From NCBI GenBank assembly GCA_029255685.2, contig CM055318.2, positions 253,001 to 317,000 on the forward strand: a DNA stretch of 64,000 bases, written 5' to 3'. This DNA is from Silene conica. Its lineage: Eukaryota > Streptophyta > Magnoliopsida > Caryophyllales > Caryophyllaceae. Below, piece by piece: positions 1-10,646 of the stretch. The notes below the pieces were generated by a model, which was not told the origin of the DNA, did not search any database, and worked only from the letters and a program-made list of their open reading frames with translations. The translations under genes were made by a program, and so were the position numbers. The first letter of the stretch is position 1, and each line of letters begins with the position of its first letter.

Positions 1-604
1 GAAGGAAGTGGACAAACCTTAATATTAATGGATTATTTAACAAAATTGCTATATCACGCCCCCTGTTTCACTTGTTACGCCCCCTACTTTTTAAATAATT
101 CCCATTTTGCCCCTGAATTTTTTTTGGTTTTTGTTTTTTTTTTTGACGTATTGTTGACGGCCGGGTTTTAAGTTGGTTGTTTCTGAGACGGTAATTGAGA
201 TAGTTTGTGTGACGATTTTGAGACGGTTTTTGAGATGGTTCTTGCGACGGTTTTTGATAATAATTTTGTAGCCGGAATTTCAAACTTTTTGTTGAGAATG
301 ATTTTGAGACGGTATTTTGACACGGTTTTGAGACGGTAATAATAAACAATTTTTGAGATGGTTTTTAAGACGGTTTAATTGCGAATTAGGAAAAAAAAAT
401 TGGAACGATTTTGCGTATGTCTCGTAAAAATTTTGTTGTTTCATCCAACAAAAGAAAAGCGTGCTAATAGGTAATATAACGACGTCGTAAATATATCATT
501 ATATCATAATTTAATCGAGTAATTGTACCTTTGCTCAAAAAGTTTCAAGTATTTAAAATATTCTAATTGAATATGAATATATTCTTTCTATCATATATCA
601 ATTA

Positions 605-687
605 GCTGGTTTGCCTGAGTGGTTTAGGGGGAAGACTTAAGATCTTCTACACATAAGCGCGCGTGGGTTCGAACCCCACAGCCAACA
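605..687 (+). tRNA. tRNA-Leu (anticodon UAA), possibly a captured copy
   Basis: The 83-nt stretch folds as a class II (long variable arm) tRNA. The anticodon stem GAAGA/TCTTC closes the 7-nt loop CTTAAGA, giving anticodon TAA, which reads the leucine codon UUA. The T arm GTGGG/CCCAC encloses TTCGAAC. The internal promoter boxes are intact: A box TGCCTGAGTGG and a perfect B box GGTTCGAACCC. A T5 run starts right after base 687, as expected for RNA polymerase III termination. There is one mismatch in the acceptor stem (second base C against A) and the variable-arm stem is weak, so it may be a slightly decayed copy. It lies inside the MULE at 42-1333. Whether it is expressed or charged cannot be told from sequence. 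Confidence 0.8.
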
Positions 688-757
688 TTTTTCCATTTTT
701 TTTCATTTTTAACGACACGACCTTGGCCATGTCGTGTGGACCACACGACACAGCCAT

Positions 758-788
758 GGCCATGTCGTGTGGTCCACACGACATGGCC
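758..788. repeat. 31-nt near-perfect palindrome inside the MULE
   Basis: A 15-bp stem with a single unpaired T at 773 is formed by GGCCATGTCGTGTGG and its complement. Partial copies of the same GTCGTGTGG/CCACACGAC hairpin lie just upstream (about 731-750) and downstream (about 795-816). The block stands between the tRNA gene and the right arm of the element. Function unknown. Confidence 0.85.
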
Positions 789-1348
789 TAGGTCCTGTCG
801 TGTTTTTTACACGACATTGTATTTTTTTTTTTTAAAATTTTATTTTCTTTTCCGTATCTAGCAATGTCAACTCTCGTATTTTTATTTTATTTCTTACACG
901 ACAATTTATTATTAATTTTTTTTAAACGACATTGTATTTTTTTATTTTCCGTCTATAGTATGGAATAATATAATTTGGATGGGAAATTATAAACCGTCTC
1001 AAAAAAACGTTTCGTAAACCGTCTAAAAAAAAACTCAAAACCCGTCTCAAAAACCGTCTCAAAAATCGTCTCAAAAACCGTCTCAAAAAAACGTTTCGTA
1101 AACCGTCTAAAAAAAAAACAAAACCCGTCTCAAAAACCGTCTTAAAAACTGTCTCAAAAACCGTCTCAAAAACCAACTCCAAAACCGTCTTAAAAACCGT
1201 CTCAAAAAAAATACAGAAATCATCATCATCAACGAACGTCAAAACTCAACGTAAGACGCAGGGGCAAAATGGGAATAAATTGAAAAATAGGGGGCGTAAC
1301 AAGTAAAACAGGGGGCGTGATATAGCAATCCCCTTATTTAATTATTTG

Positions 1349-1602
1349 TCGAGGTGACACTTATAATAGACGTACATGTCCTGAACCACATGATATATTC
1401 TCGTCGTGTTAGGGATTAAATGACGAAACACCCCTTGACACATAAGTTGTATACAAGGGTAGCTTAGTAATTTAAAGTGCATGGTTGGAGTAACAGCACC
1501 AAGTTGGGCCAAATAGGTGTGGGCCCAGTAATGTCGACTTAGAAGACAGTTGATGTGAGTCAGTAGTCTATTAATAGGGACAGCTTCGTATGTCGGCATA
1601 AC
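1349..1602. repeat. Segmental duplication, copy A (first block)
   Basis: This stretch matches 5794-6041 in the same orientation over its whole length, with small indels; shared stretches include GATATATTCT and AATGTCGACTTAGAAGACAG. The open frame on the minus strand here is not kept in the second copy, so it is unlikely to be coding. Further matching blocks follow in the same order (see 3653-3830 and 4600-4730). Confidence 0.8.
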
Positions 1603-1669
1603 TATTTAGGAGTACTTCATGCGACTACCATCCATTCTACCAAGTATAACGTCATTTCCTATCTTATAA

Positions 1670-1997
1670 GACCATCCCCAAGCAAAAGGTCGATTTAATC
1701 AAGTCAATAACATATTAACTCTTAATCTTACTTTATTGACATTGACCCTCTTTTACCCTCCCAAGCATAAGGTCGATTTAATCGAGTCAATAACATAGTT
1801 TATCTTTTTTTTTTCTTTTCTTTTTCTAATTTGTAACCAATGAGGATGTGACACATAAATGGTCAATTGGTGGGTCAATTTCCTCCCCTCGGGTCACAAA
1901 TTGACCCTCAACACTCAATACTAATTTGCTATTAATTGTAATTAACTTGACCCAAGCAAGCAATTGACCTAGCAATTGACCTTGCTTGGGGATGGTC
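1670..1997. mobile_element. Tourist-like (PIF/Harbinger) MITE
   Basis: A 328-bp element. It starts GACCATCCCCAAGCAA and ends with the complement TTGCTTGGGGATGGTC. It is flanked by TAA at 1667-1669 and 1998-2000, the target duplication typical of PIF/Harbinger elements. No coding capacity. Confidence 0.75.
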
Positions 1998-2022
1998 TAA
2001 GATTGTCAGCTTAAAAATACTA

Positions 2023-2275
2023 CTCCCTCAATCCATTCTTTTTATATCAACTCATTTTCCTTTTAGACACTATTTACAATCGAGTATTCAACGTCGTTTT
2101 CTCTCAATCCGCTTACGGAAATATATTCATGTGAAATCTTTTTTAATTTGTCTTGATAAGAGGATTAAGAATATCGTAACTTTTAGTAGTATGTAGCTAA
2201 TGATATAATCGAAACAAAATGAGTATTGACAAACGTGTATAAAGAAATAGGGTAATATAAAAAGAATGGAGGGAG
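2023..2275. mobile_element. Stowaway-like MITE
   Basis: A 253-bp element with inverted ends beginning CTCCCTCAATCCATTCTTTT. It is flanked by TA on both sides, typical of Stowaway (Tc1/mariner) MITEs. No open frame of note. Confidence 0.75.
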
Positions 2276-2418
2276 TAGTAAAATTTTAGAGTGTCCATTT
2301 AATATTGTTATTTTATATTTGTATTAAACTTTATGACTTTATGATTTACGTAGAATTTTAGGGTGGTGAAATCAATAATCTTTATCATTTTTAAAAATTT
2401 GGGGTACCGAGTGAAGTA

Positions 2419-2676
2419 CTCCCTCCATTTTTATCCAGGTGATACATAAGATTTTTGTACACTATTCACAAGTTAACCTTTAATTTCAATTTTCTCTCAA
2501 TACGTAAGAAAAAATATATTCATGTGAGATCTTGTTTAATTCGTCTTTACGAATACATTGAAAATATATAATTTTTATAATTTTTACAAATACGTAGTTA
2601 AAGATATTAAGCACGTAAAACGTGCGTTGGCAAACGTGCAAAAAGAAATGTATCACTTGGATAAAAATGGAGGGAG
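2419..2676. mobile_element. Stowaway-like MITE
   Basis: A 258-bp element. The left end is CTCCCTCCATTTTTATCCAG and the right end is close to its complement, with flanking TA dinucleotides. The interior (ACTATTCACAAG region) recurs in decayed form at about 4255-4500. Confidence 0.75.
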
Positions 2677-2769
2677 TATTATCTTTTGTTACTGGGTACT
2701 TAGGCAGGTTCCCACAACCTTTTTGTGATGGGGAAGAAAATTGGAGATATACTATACAAAATATTGGCA

Positions 2770-2950
2770 CAAATTCTCATTTACGACGGGTATATACGTC
2801 GCAAACTTGCGACGGGTACTATTTTATCTCACAAAATATCCACTTTTTCTCTCTTCCATGTGGTCCCCTTTCCCCACTATCTCATTTTCTATCCATTTTA
2901 TCTCACAAAATACCCGTCGCAAATTATGACCCGTCACAAGTAAGACTTAC
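2770..2950. repeat. Inverted GACGGGT/ACCCGTC repeat, MITE-like
   Basis: Copies of TTGCGACGGGTA near 2800 face TACCCGTCGCAA near 2915, with two direct copies of a TTTTATCTCACAAAATA block between them. Similar 'gtgacggata' motifs recur near 15310-15410, 58800-58900 and 63540-63710, so this is a dispersed family. The class of element is not certain. Confidence 0.5.
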
Positions 2951-3479
2951 TAAAATATTGGATGACTCATTAATTGGATATTTAAAATCATTTAATAACA
3001 TACAGTATTATATTCAAAAGTTTCTCAAAATAAGTTTTTTTTACTATGGGGTCTTAAATTATCTTTTAAAAGTCGGCATCTCAAATTTATTCGACGACGA
3101 TCCTGAATCATTAGTACAACACAATAAAATAGAACGACTTACTTTCTCATGCATTATGCAGACCAACATATGTTTATACAATTACTAACGACGCTCTAGG
3201 TTACTAACCTAGGCCAATACGACAACAATACTCATACGGACATACAATATAATAATATATGGGCTTTTTATACTCCGTATTTAATTTTGTGAGAAAATGG
3301 CGGTCTAATTTTAGCAGCCATATGAAAAAGTTAAAGCGGAGAATGAAATATTTGGAATAAATCCGATCCTCGTATTTGACCCCGGATGAAATAACTTGGT
3401 TATTAAAAGTGTGTTTAGATTGAGGGGTTTTGAGAAAAAGAGAGGACATGGTATAAAAGTATAAGATCTCATTTTTTAC

Positions 3480-3545
3480 AGGATTTCTTTTCATATAATT
3501 TTCAAGCAAAGTGGATTTTTTTTCATATAATTTTCAAGCAAAGTG
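3480..3545. repeat. Short tandem duplication
   Basis: Two adjacent near-identical copies of a unit of about 30 bp containing CATATAATTTTCAAGCAAAG. Confidence 0.75.
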
Positions 3546-3652
3546 ATCGATAACTTAAAAGTAGGGTGACGGGAGAATGTGAGAATGGGCGACCTCTCCA
3601 CCGCCTCTTGAAAGCTTATACTTGGAATATTTGTTTAGGTAGCATCGTGTAG

Positions 3653-3830
3653 AGGATAAGAAGGACAATGTGGTTGATGTAGATTAGCATGGTAATTAAA
3701 ATTGAAAGAGACTTATGAGTTGGGTTTAACATCAAAATTGCACTTTAAATCCTGTATGCTAAAAAAACAAATAGAAAAAGGACATTAGAAATGGCAGCAG
3801 ACAAATAGAAAAACACCATTTTGTTAAGCA
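3653..3830. repeat. Segmental duplication, copy A (second block)
   Basis: This matches about 6900-7075 in the same orientation, with shared text such as TTAACATCAAAA, TTGCACTTT and CAAATAGAAAAAGGACATT (small differences). It belongs to the same ordered series as 1349-1602 and 4600-4730. Confidence 0.65.
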
Positions 3831-4254
3831 ACTTGTATCTACTCCCAATACTAGCAAACTTCACGTTTGTATTTGTATTAGAATATTCAGCCGCACCAGA
3901 ATACCGTTGTCTCTTTGTCTACTCCATCTCTCACTCTCACTATCTCCATTATTTATAGTCGATATTACACGAGATTATTGATTATTAACACTCAATTTCA
4001 TTCATTTATTATCTAATATACTCTCTTCTCTTTTCTGCTTTTATGGCAAAATCAAAAGACAGTAAGTGACCAAAAGTTCGAGACGGAGGGAGTATTATCT
4101 AATTTGGGTTGAGGCGGATAATGAGCAGGGGCACTTGCCCTGTTGATGGTCGGAACTTTCATACTTTCTGGTTAAAATTTTCTAGTTTTTTCGAATTTTC
4201 ATTAAACCTTTACCTGTTTATCTCTGTTGGGTCAAATTCTAACTCACCAACTCT

Positions 4255-4500
4255 ACCATATATGTTTTTATTTTGTACATCATTCACAAATGAACATTAA
4301 ATTTCAAATTTCTTTTAATTTAATACGTAAGATAAAATATATTCACGTCGATACTTGTTTGATTACTCTTTACGAGTACATTGAAAGTATCTAATTTTAC
4401 AACATTTGCAAATACGTAGCTACAAATATTTTACTTGTAAAACGTGCATTATCAAAAGTGGAAAATAAATGTATAATGTAAAATTGAACGGAGAGAATAT
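4255..4500. mobile_element. Decayed Stowaway-like MITE
   Basis: The interior resembles the element at 2419-2676 (a TTTTGTACATCATTCACAA-type start and an AAACGTGCATT region near the end). The right edge is AACGGAGAGAATA, a worn version of the GGAGGGAGTA end. The ends are too diverged to fix exactly. Confidence 0.5.
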
Positions 4501-4599
4501 TTCCATTTTCGGTTACTTTTTATGGTCGATCCATCTTTCATGTGCAAGTGGATTATCTATTTGGTATGAACTAAAATCAATTATTTTACTCTTTTTTAA

Positions 4600-4730
4600 T
4601 CTTTAAACCAAAAGTGATAAATAACTTGGGAATGAAAGCGAATGAGTATAAAATTTGTGATAAAATATCCTATCTATCAATTGACGGCAACAATATAATG
4701 CATTATGGTTCACACATCATCACTCATGCA
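4600..4730. repeat. Segmental duplication, copy A (third block)
   Basis: This matches about 7440-7530 in the same orientation (shared TCCTATCTATC and AATATAATGCA). It is shorter and more diverged than the other two blocks. Confidence 0.55.
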
Positions 4731-5118
4731 GTCATGCTTCTTCACCACATTTTATTTAAAACTTAAATAAAACCACCTCATTAAATTCATAACGTCACTA
4801 TTTTTTCCATCGTACTCGACAACATCACTTAATTAACCTCCGTTTAGGAGATATGTAACTATTTTCACGTTAATAATAATTAAATATATTTAATTATCGA
4901 AAATATTACTAATTTATCCTCTTGTAAAACGAAAAATAACAACTTATCCATAATACAGTACTCTGTATTATATGAGTAACAATTATCATAAAACGATAAT
5001 ATTATCATTTGATAATTTCGTTCGAGTAATTGTTAAACATTATTATTATTGTTATTATTATTATTATATAAACCCTAGCTCTAGATCAATATATAGATCA
5101 TAACCTCTTAAATTAAAA

Positions 5119-5523
5119 TTATTGAGGAATATGTTGAATACTTCTCAAATTCCAAATATCATCCTCTAAAACATCACCATAAAATGCATTATTAGAAGCA
5201 TCATCATCAACATTATCCTTATTATCTTCCCAAAAGGAATACCAAATCGAACCCCATGACATTTGTTCATCTACTAACATTCCCGGCCTACACCATTTCC
5301 ACCAATCTTCACATTGATAATCGATTCTGAGTACGCCATTGATACTATCGTTACTCAATCCCATGCTACTACTATGACTACTACTGCTACTAACAACATC
5401 ACACCTTCTTTTCTCCTCCGCCATTACTTTCTTTACAACCTCATTGTTCGCCTTCTTCTTCTTCCCGGCCATCGACTTTCCTACACTCTTACAACCATTA
5501 CCATTACCATTACAATTCTCCAT
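5119..5523 (-). CDS. Small uncharacterised protein, 134 aa
   Basis: I do not recognise this protein. It is a single open frame with an ATG at 5523 reading down to a stop at 5119. The N-terminus is Asn/Gly-rich (NGNGNG, encoded by a CCATTA repeat), followed by a basic stretch (GKKKKANN, residues about 20-27) that could act as a nuclear signal, then a Ser-rich stretch. The middle holds a Trp-rich core, CEDWWKWCRPGMLVDEQMSW (about residues 71-90), followed by further Trp residues. The C-terminal third is acidic. The compact Trp/Cys core next to low-complexity arms looks like real protein and not chance frame. Upstream on the minus strand a TATATATA stretch lies at about 5714-5725. Segmental duplication copy B begins about 270 bp upstream of the ATG. 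No introns are needed. Confidence 0.55.
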   Translation of the reverse strand: MENCNGNGNGCKSVGKSMAGKKKKANNEVVKKVMAEEKRRCDVVSSSSSHSSSMGLSNDSINGVLRIDYQCEDWWKWCRPGMLVDEQMSWGSIWYSFWEDNKDNVDDDASNNAFYGDVLEDDIWNLRSIQHIPQ

Positions 5524-5793
5524 TTTTAGTGAAAATATTGTATATGTGGACGAGGATTAATTCAAACAGTGTGGCCTGGTATCACAATATCTGCATCTAA
5601 AATTCTTAACCATTACGTTAAAACTTGAAATATGTTATTACGAAGGTCGAAATGACCTTAATATTTGTACATGTATGTAGAATTATAATTCTAAACTAGG
5701 AAAACCTAGCACATATATATATAGAAATATACGGAGTATTAGGGTTGATGATTAAATGAGTAATACGGAGTACTATATCTAAGAAATGGAATT

Positions 5794-6041
5794 GTCAAGG
5801 TGACACTTTTATACGTGCATGTCCTTGGCCACATGATATATTCTTGTCGTGTTAGGGATTAAATAGCGAAATAGCCCTTGACAGATTAGTTGAATAAAGG
5901 GTAGTTTAGTAAATTCAAGTGTGTGGTTGGATGGTTGGAGAAACAGCACAAAGTTGGGCTAAATATGTATGGGCCCATTAATGTCGACTTAGAAGACAGT
6001 TGATGTCTATTAATAGGGACAGCTTCGCATGTCGGCATAAC
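5794..6041. repeat. Segmental duplication, copy B (first block)
   Basis: Second copy of 1349-1602 in the same orientation, offset about 4.4 kb. It lies in the 5' flank of the small gene at 5119-5523. Confidence 0.8.
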
Positions 6042-9000
6042 AGTTAGTTCATGGGATTACTCTTCATCCTATAATGTCACCTCCACTATTTGCATTTCTT
6101 CGTATTTTAGACGGATATTTTAATTTGAAATAATAAGACGAGATAAAATGAGATTATATAATTATTTAATTATTTTACTGTTAAATGTGATCCCTAACAA
6201 AAAAGTACGTTATTATAAAATGTAATACTAGCTATATATTGTTGTTACGTTTAACGTAAAATAATGATTCAGAAACTTTCAACGGAAAGTAGCTGTTTGA
6301 AACAAGAACTTGCGCACTATTTGTGATTGGGAAACAAATTGAGGTATAGTGTATGTACCAGTCAAGATTCTCTCTGTTTTCTAAGAAAATTAAACGGTTA
6401 ATTTTCTCTTAACAATCTAAATAACATTTTGGTATCAACAAACGGATCTAAGTTTATATATGAAAATAAAGAGAAATTAATATTTTGTACAAATTATAAA
6501 TTATTATAAATTTATAATGTGACTTTTAGAGAAAAAATTGACTCATAACTTCACGAGTCATGATATATTCCAAGGAAAATTGGCCCAATAAAATTTGGCC
6601 GGTATAATAATGGTAAGTTCAAATTTTATCAAAATAATTCTAAATTATCAAAGATTTTCAATTTTGCATTTTACACCGGTCTATAACGCTATCAATTTTC
6701 CGTCATATGGACAAAAATCTGAAAAAATAAACTGATTGTGTGAAGGAAAATTGAGCAAATCAAATTTTATTGAGCCCTCCTTTTGGATCGAGCCAAAAAG
6801 ATTGTTTAAGCCCAGAAATAACTTAAACGTCAGCTAATAGGCAGAGATGGAAAAGGATCGTGTCAAACTACCGTGTATGAAGAAGAAAATGATAGGACCC
6901 GGGAAGGTGGGCTTGGGTTTGGGTTAACATCAAAATTAGCAAGGTAATTAAAGTTGAGAGAGATTTGCTTATGGCTTGGGTTAACATCAAAAATGCACTT
7001 TTAATCTTGTAGCCTCAAAAAACAAATACGAAAAGGACATTTATTAAAAACGCCAATAGACAAATAACAGTTGAACTTGCTACAGACGGACTATTTTCGT
7101 CTAAAATAATAAGATGAGATTTTGCAATCATTTTACGGTCGAGTGTTGCCACAATTGAAAACAAGTTATCATCAATTATAACATCAATTGTACCATTGTA
7201 TTCGCATTTAACCACAATATAATTACATATATTTGTCTGAATTTTCAGATGAAAAGTGATCGTTAAATATATGGATATGTGGACAAATAAAAAAAGGACC
7301 AAAAAACATCTATAACCATCACGAGCAATTTGCAAAGCAAGTTGTGTATGTATTCATTTGCAAAATTCACTTTTGTATTTAATTGTTGAACTTTGAAAAA
7401 CAATCGCAGCCATTAAATTAAATAAATGTATGTAATGAAAAAATATACAATTGTCTATTGTGATTTATGATCAAATGTCCTATCTATCGCATGATGGCGA
7501 TAATATAATGCACTAAATACAACAAGTCGACATATTCGACAATACAACATTTCCCATGTTTCTCCGCCACCTTTTTTAAGGTCTTATATTTTCGGGAAAA
7601 GAAGTTAAATTGGAATTGAAGTAGACTAAATTGCGTAATATTAAAATGCAGTATATTAAGTATATTACAGCTTAATTTTGGCTAATTGTATCTCTAATCA
7701 ATTGAGTATAGTTCAGACGTTCAGTTGAGTTTTATTCTATTTAATTCAGTTTCTCTTCACAAAATCTTGTCTTATTGTTATGTACGTTATGCTTTTGTTA
7801 ACACTTCTCCGATTCTTCTCGTATAAACTTACTCTGACGAAAATATAAAATATTTATATAAAGTGGATTTATACAAAAGCTTTTGAAGTGGATATTACAG
7901 ACCAATTATTGTTAACAAATTGTTTACATAAGACAGATAGGCATTGTGGACTTGTGGTAATTAGGAGGTAATTATGGTGAAATATGATTTCTTATCTTAT
8001 TGCTTTGCTGATTATTAAGTATTTATACAAGCGGTTATGGGTCAAAGTTCAATATAATATGAGACAGTTTTATTCGGTCTAGTACTTTGCAATTTGCATG
8101 AAACGGGGTAGTGTTTATTGTCTACAATTGGATGTATAGAGCAAACTTTTAGATAATATTTAAGGGACATTTAAGATTTATTAAGTGAATCGTGAGGGTG
8201 AGATAATATCTGCCACAAGGTTATAACGGGTCAAGTAAAATCCTTTTAGATAAATAAAGTAAACTATTTATGACTTTTTAGGCACATTTACTTTTTTTTT
8301 ATCTTATCCATTAAAGTGAATAATACTAAACCGGTCATAAACTTGTACGGGGGAATTATTTGAAATGAATATCGGCTTGGATGAAATGCCGACTTGCATC
8401 ATCAGTTGCATGTGGTAGGATCACTGCATGTACATGATTACATCTCCTTCTTGATCTAGTTGTTGTACCAAACATATATTAAAAAAAAAAGGCAACTCAA
8501 TATTTAACTGCTTTGAGAATTTGGAAAATCAAGTCGTCAAAGTAATCCATAATTGATTAAGTCCAAGAACTAGAACCAACTTGATCAAATGGGTGACATT
8601 GACTACTTTAATACTAATCTCACAAAACTCAGCCTGTAAGCGGTAGATTTGGAGGAGGGTTAATAGAGGTACTCGCATTCGCCGGATAATGAAAATCTAT
8701 GAATTTTAGCCTATCTAGATTTTATGTTTTCTTCGAATTTTCATTATACCACTATTGGTTTACTCGTGTTAAATTGTTTCACTCGTGTTAAATTGTTTCG
8801 CCCTAATAGATTTAAAGCCTATCTCCGTCATTGCAGCCGGTTGCATGTGGTTCATATCAAAATTAATCCAATCAAGCTAAGTAACATCGCTACTCGAGAA
8901 CGTTGCCACAAGAGCTAACGACTTGATCATTTGGATTAGTATCTATTTGTATGAGACCAAAACACGTTATATCATGCTTCGAGTTTTATCATACCTTGTA

Positions 9001-10646
9001 CTTCCTTTGTCATAATTAATAGTTTATGCTATGGATTCAACTTAAAGGTGATCAAATGACCGAAATCCGGTTGTCTGGCCTAATCTAACCCGCTTTTTTG
9101 CAAGGTTTGTGACATTTATTTAGGCGCAAATTTGGGTTGGTTCGGGCCAAAGTCTGGACCCAAATTTTGGCCCGATCCAACCCATTAAATTAAAGAAGAC
9201 AATTCCTAAGAAAATATATAGAAATAAATTTTAAAACAACAAATAGAAACATATGTATATTCATTAACATTAAAGAGCGATATCTTCATAAGATTATATA
9301 TGTATGGTTACATTATTAAGCATTATAAAACTATTATATTTGCAGTTCATTATGTCCTTTTAGCGATTGTATTAATTAATTTTATAACCTAAGCTTGTAA
9401 CCTGATAAGTCCTAAATCTTAGGAGCAAAGACCCATTTGAGCCCAAAAGCCCCATCAAAGTCATTTGGGCTGGGTTTGGCTCATAAAATAAGCCCATACA
9501 TTTAGCCTGGGCCCAGCCTAACACTATAAACAGACAGTTTTATATTTTATTGTCTTCACCCGGCCCATTGTCACATCTAGTTCAATTAATTGAAGTCATG
9601 CTAATTTATTATTTTCAACCTATTGGACCATCAATGGGTCGGGTCAGGCAAGGAGTTAAGGGTCACCAAAAAACAACGGCTCCAATTGAATTTATTCCGA
9701 TTTATTAGGGCTCGATTCGTGAGCTCTGAATGTTTCTTATTGCTCTACTACTCTCATTCCAAAATTAAGCTAGCATCGAGCTTCACTGCTGACTGCCTTC
9801 ATATGAAAATTTTGTAAGTTCACTCTCTTTATTAAAATGTAAGGCTTCTAAGTTCTAACTAAAACTTTCACTTATCATATTTTTACAAATAATAATCTAC
9901 TCGTCTCTTTGTTTCGCCATCCATACACTAGAGAGTAGAGTAGATACATTGATCACCTTACACCGGCCGTTTCATACCTCCCCACGACCCCACGTCTCAA
10001 GCACAATCCTTTACTAACTTTTTTAAACTCACCTTGCCATCTCTCTATTTCCTTTTAACAATCGTTCCTTTCAAATGAATCGTTTTGGTTCCGTAATTAA
10101 GCCAGGCAATTCAAAATTCAGATCATCCTCAAAAGCTTAAAAGGAAATAAGATTTCATATTGATATAGCAGTATCCTTTACAACAAGAACAATTCAAAAA
10201 GCAACACTTATACATCTCTTTCATTGTCACCAAGAGTCGAAACATCGAACGTTACAATTCAAAAATGGAACTACAAAAGAAATAGTAGAAAATAAAACTT
10301 GTCTTTGACCTCACATAGTCACATATTGACTCAAAACAACTCAATTCTTAAGCCTCAAGCCAACAGATTTCTTAAGTAACAACCCAACTAAAACGCGCAT
10401 CTCCTTATTTTAGTCAAAAACTACTTACAAAGGATTACTTTACTTACAAATGGAATTTTTCCCTCAAACTGCTTATATTTACAGTGCAAACCAGAACAAC
10501 TCGTCGTCTCTTTGTTCTGAGAATTTATCAAAACTCTTCTCATTAATTTCATACTATCTTCTCCCTCTCTAAGATGTTATACTTGCCTTAAGGCTTTCGG
10601 TTTTCATCGCTATATGTACTACTGTGTTTTAGGGAGAAGGGATTTT
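6042..10646. other. Intergenic stretch with repeats only
   Basis: AT-rich. It contains duplication copy B second block (about 6900-7075) and third block (about 7440-7530), the direct repeat CACTCGTGTTAAATTGTTTC (about 8762-8799) and a hAT-like element at about 9045-9582. The open frames here are short, low-complexity and without recognisable motifs. The last few hundred bases before 10647 are probably the 3' untranslated region of the minus-strand gene that follows. Confidence 0.6.
9045..9582. mobile_element. Putative hAT-like non-autonomous element with GGGCC-type ends
   Basis: The left end AAAGGTGATCAAATGACCG resembles the complement of the right end (CTAGATGTGACAATGGGCCG). Both ends are rich in GGCCC/GGGTT motifs. 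Possible 8-bp target copies (TTCAACTT and TTCAATTA) agree at only 6 of 8 bases. No transposase is visible. The limits are uncertain. Confidence 0.4.

Larger units (their letters stand above)
42..1333. mobile_element. Mutator-like element (non-autonomous MULE) carrying a tRNA gene
   Basis: The two ends are inverted repeats of about 70 bp: the left end contains TTGCTATATCACGCCCCC and the right end contains its complement with few differences. It is flanked by a near-perfect 9-bp target duplication, TTATTTAAC at 33-41 and TTATTTAAT at 1334-1342. Long inverted ends with a 9-bp duplication are the signature of Mutator-like elements. No transposase reading frame is visible; the open frames inside are low-complexity products of the repeats. 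Inside the ends lie arrays of a GAGACGGTTTTT-like motif, on the plus strand at about 180-375 and on the opposite strand at about 990-1210, so these arrays mirror each other. The middle holds a tRNA-Leu-like gene (605-687) and a set of palindromes (about 710-820). The family call is firm; whether the cargo was captured or is ancestral is inference. Confidence 0.8.

Noticed and set aside
922-1242. Open frame on the minus strand of 106 aa within the MULE
   Set aside because: It is made by the GAGACGG motif array (runs of FLRRFLRR-like text) and has no protein character.
1342-1599. 85-aa minus-strand frame in duplication copy A
   Set aside because: The matching stretch in copy B does not keep the frame open, so selection for a protein is unlikely.
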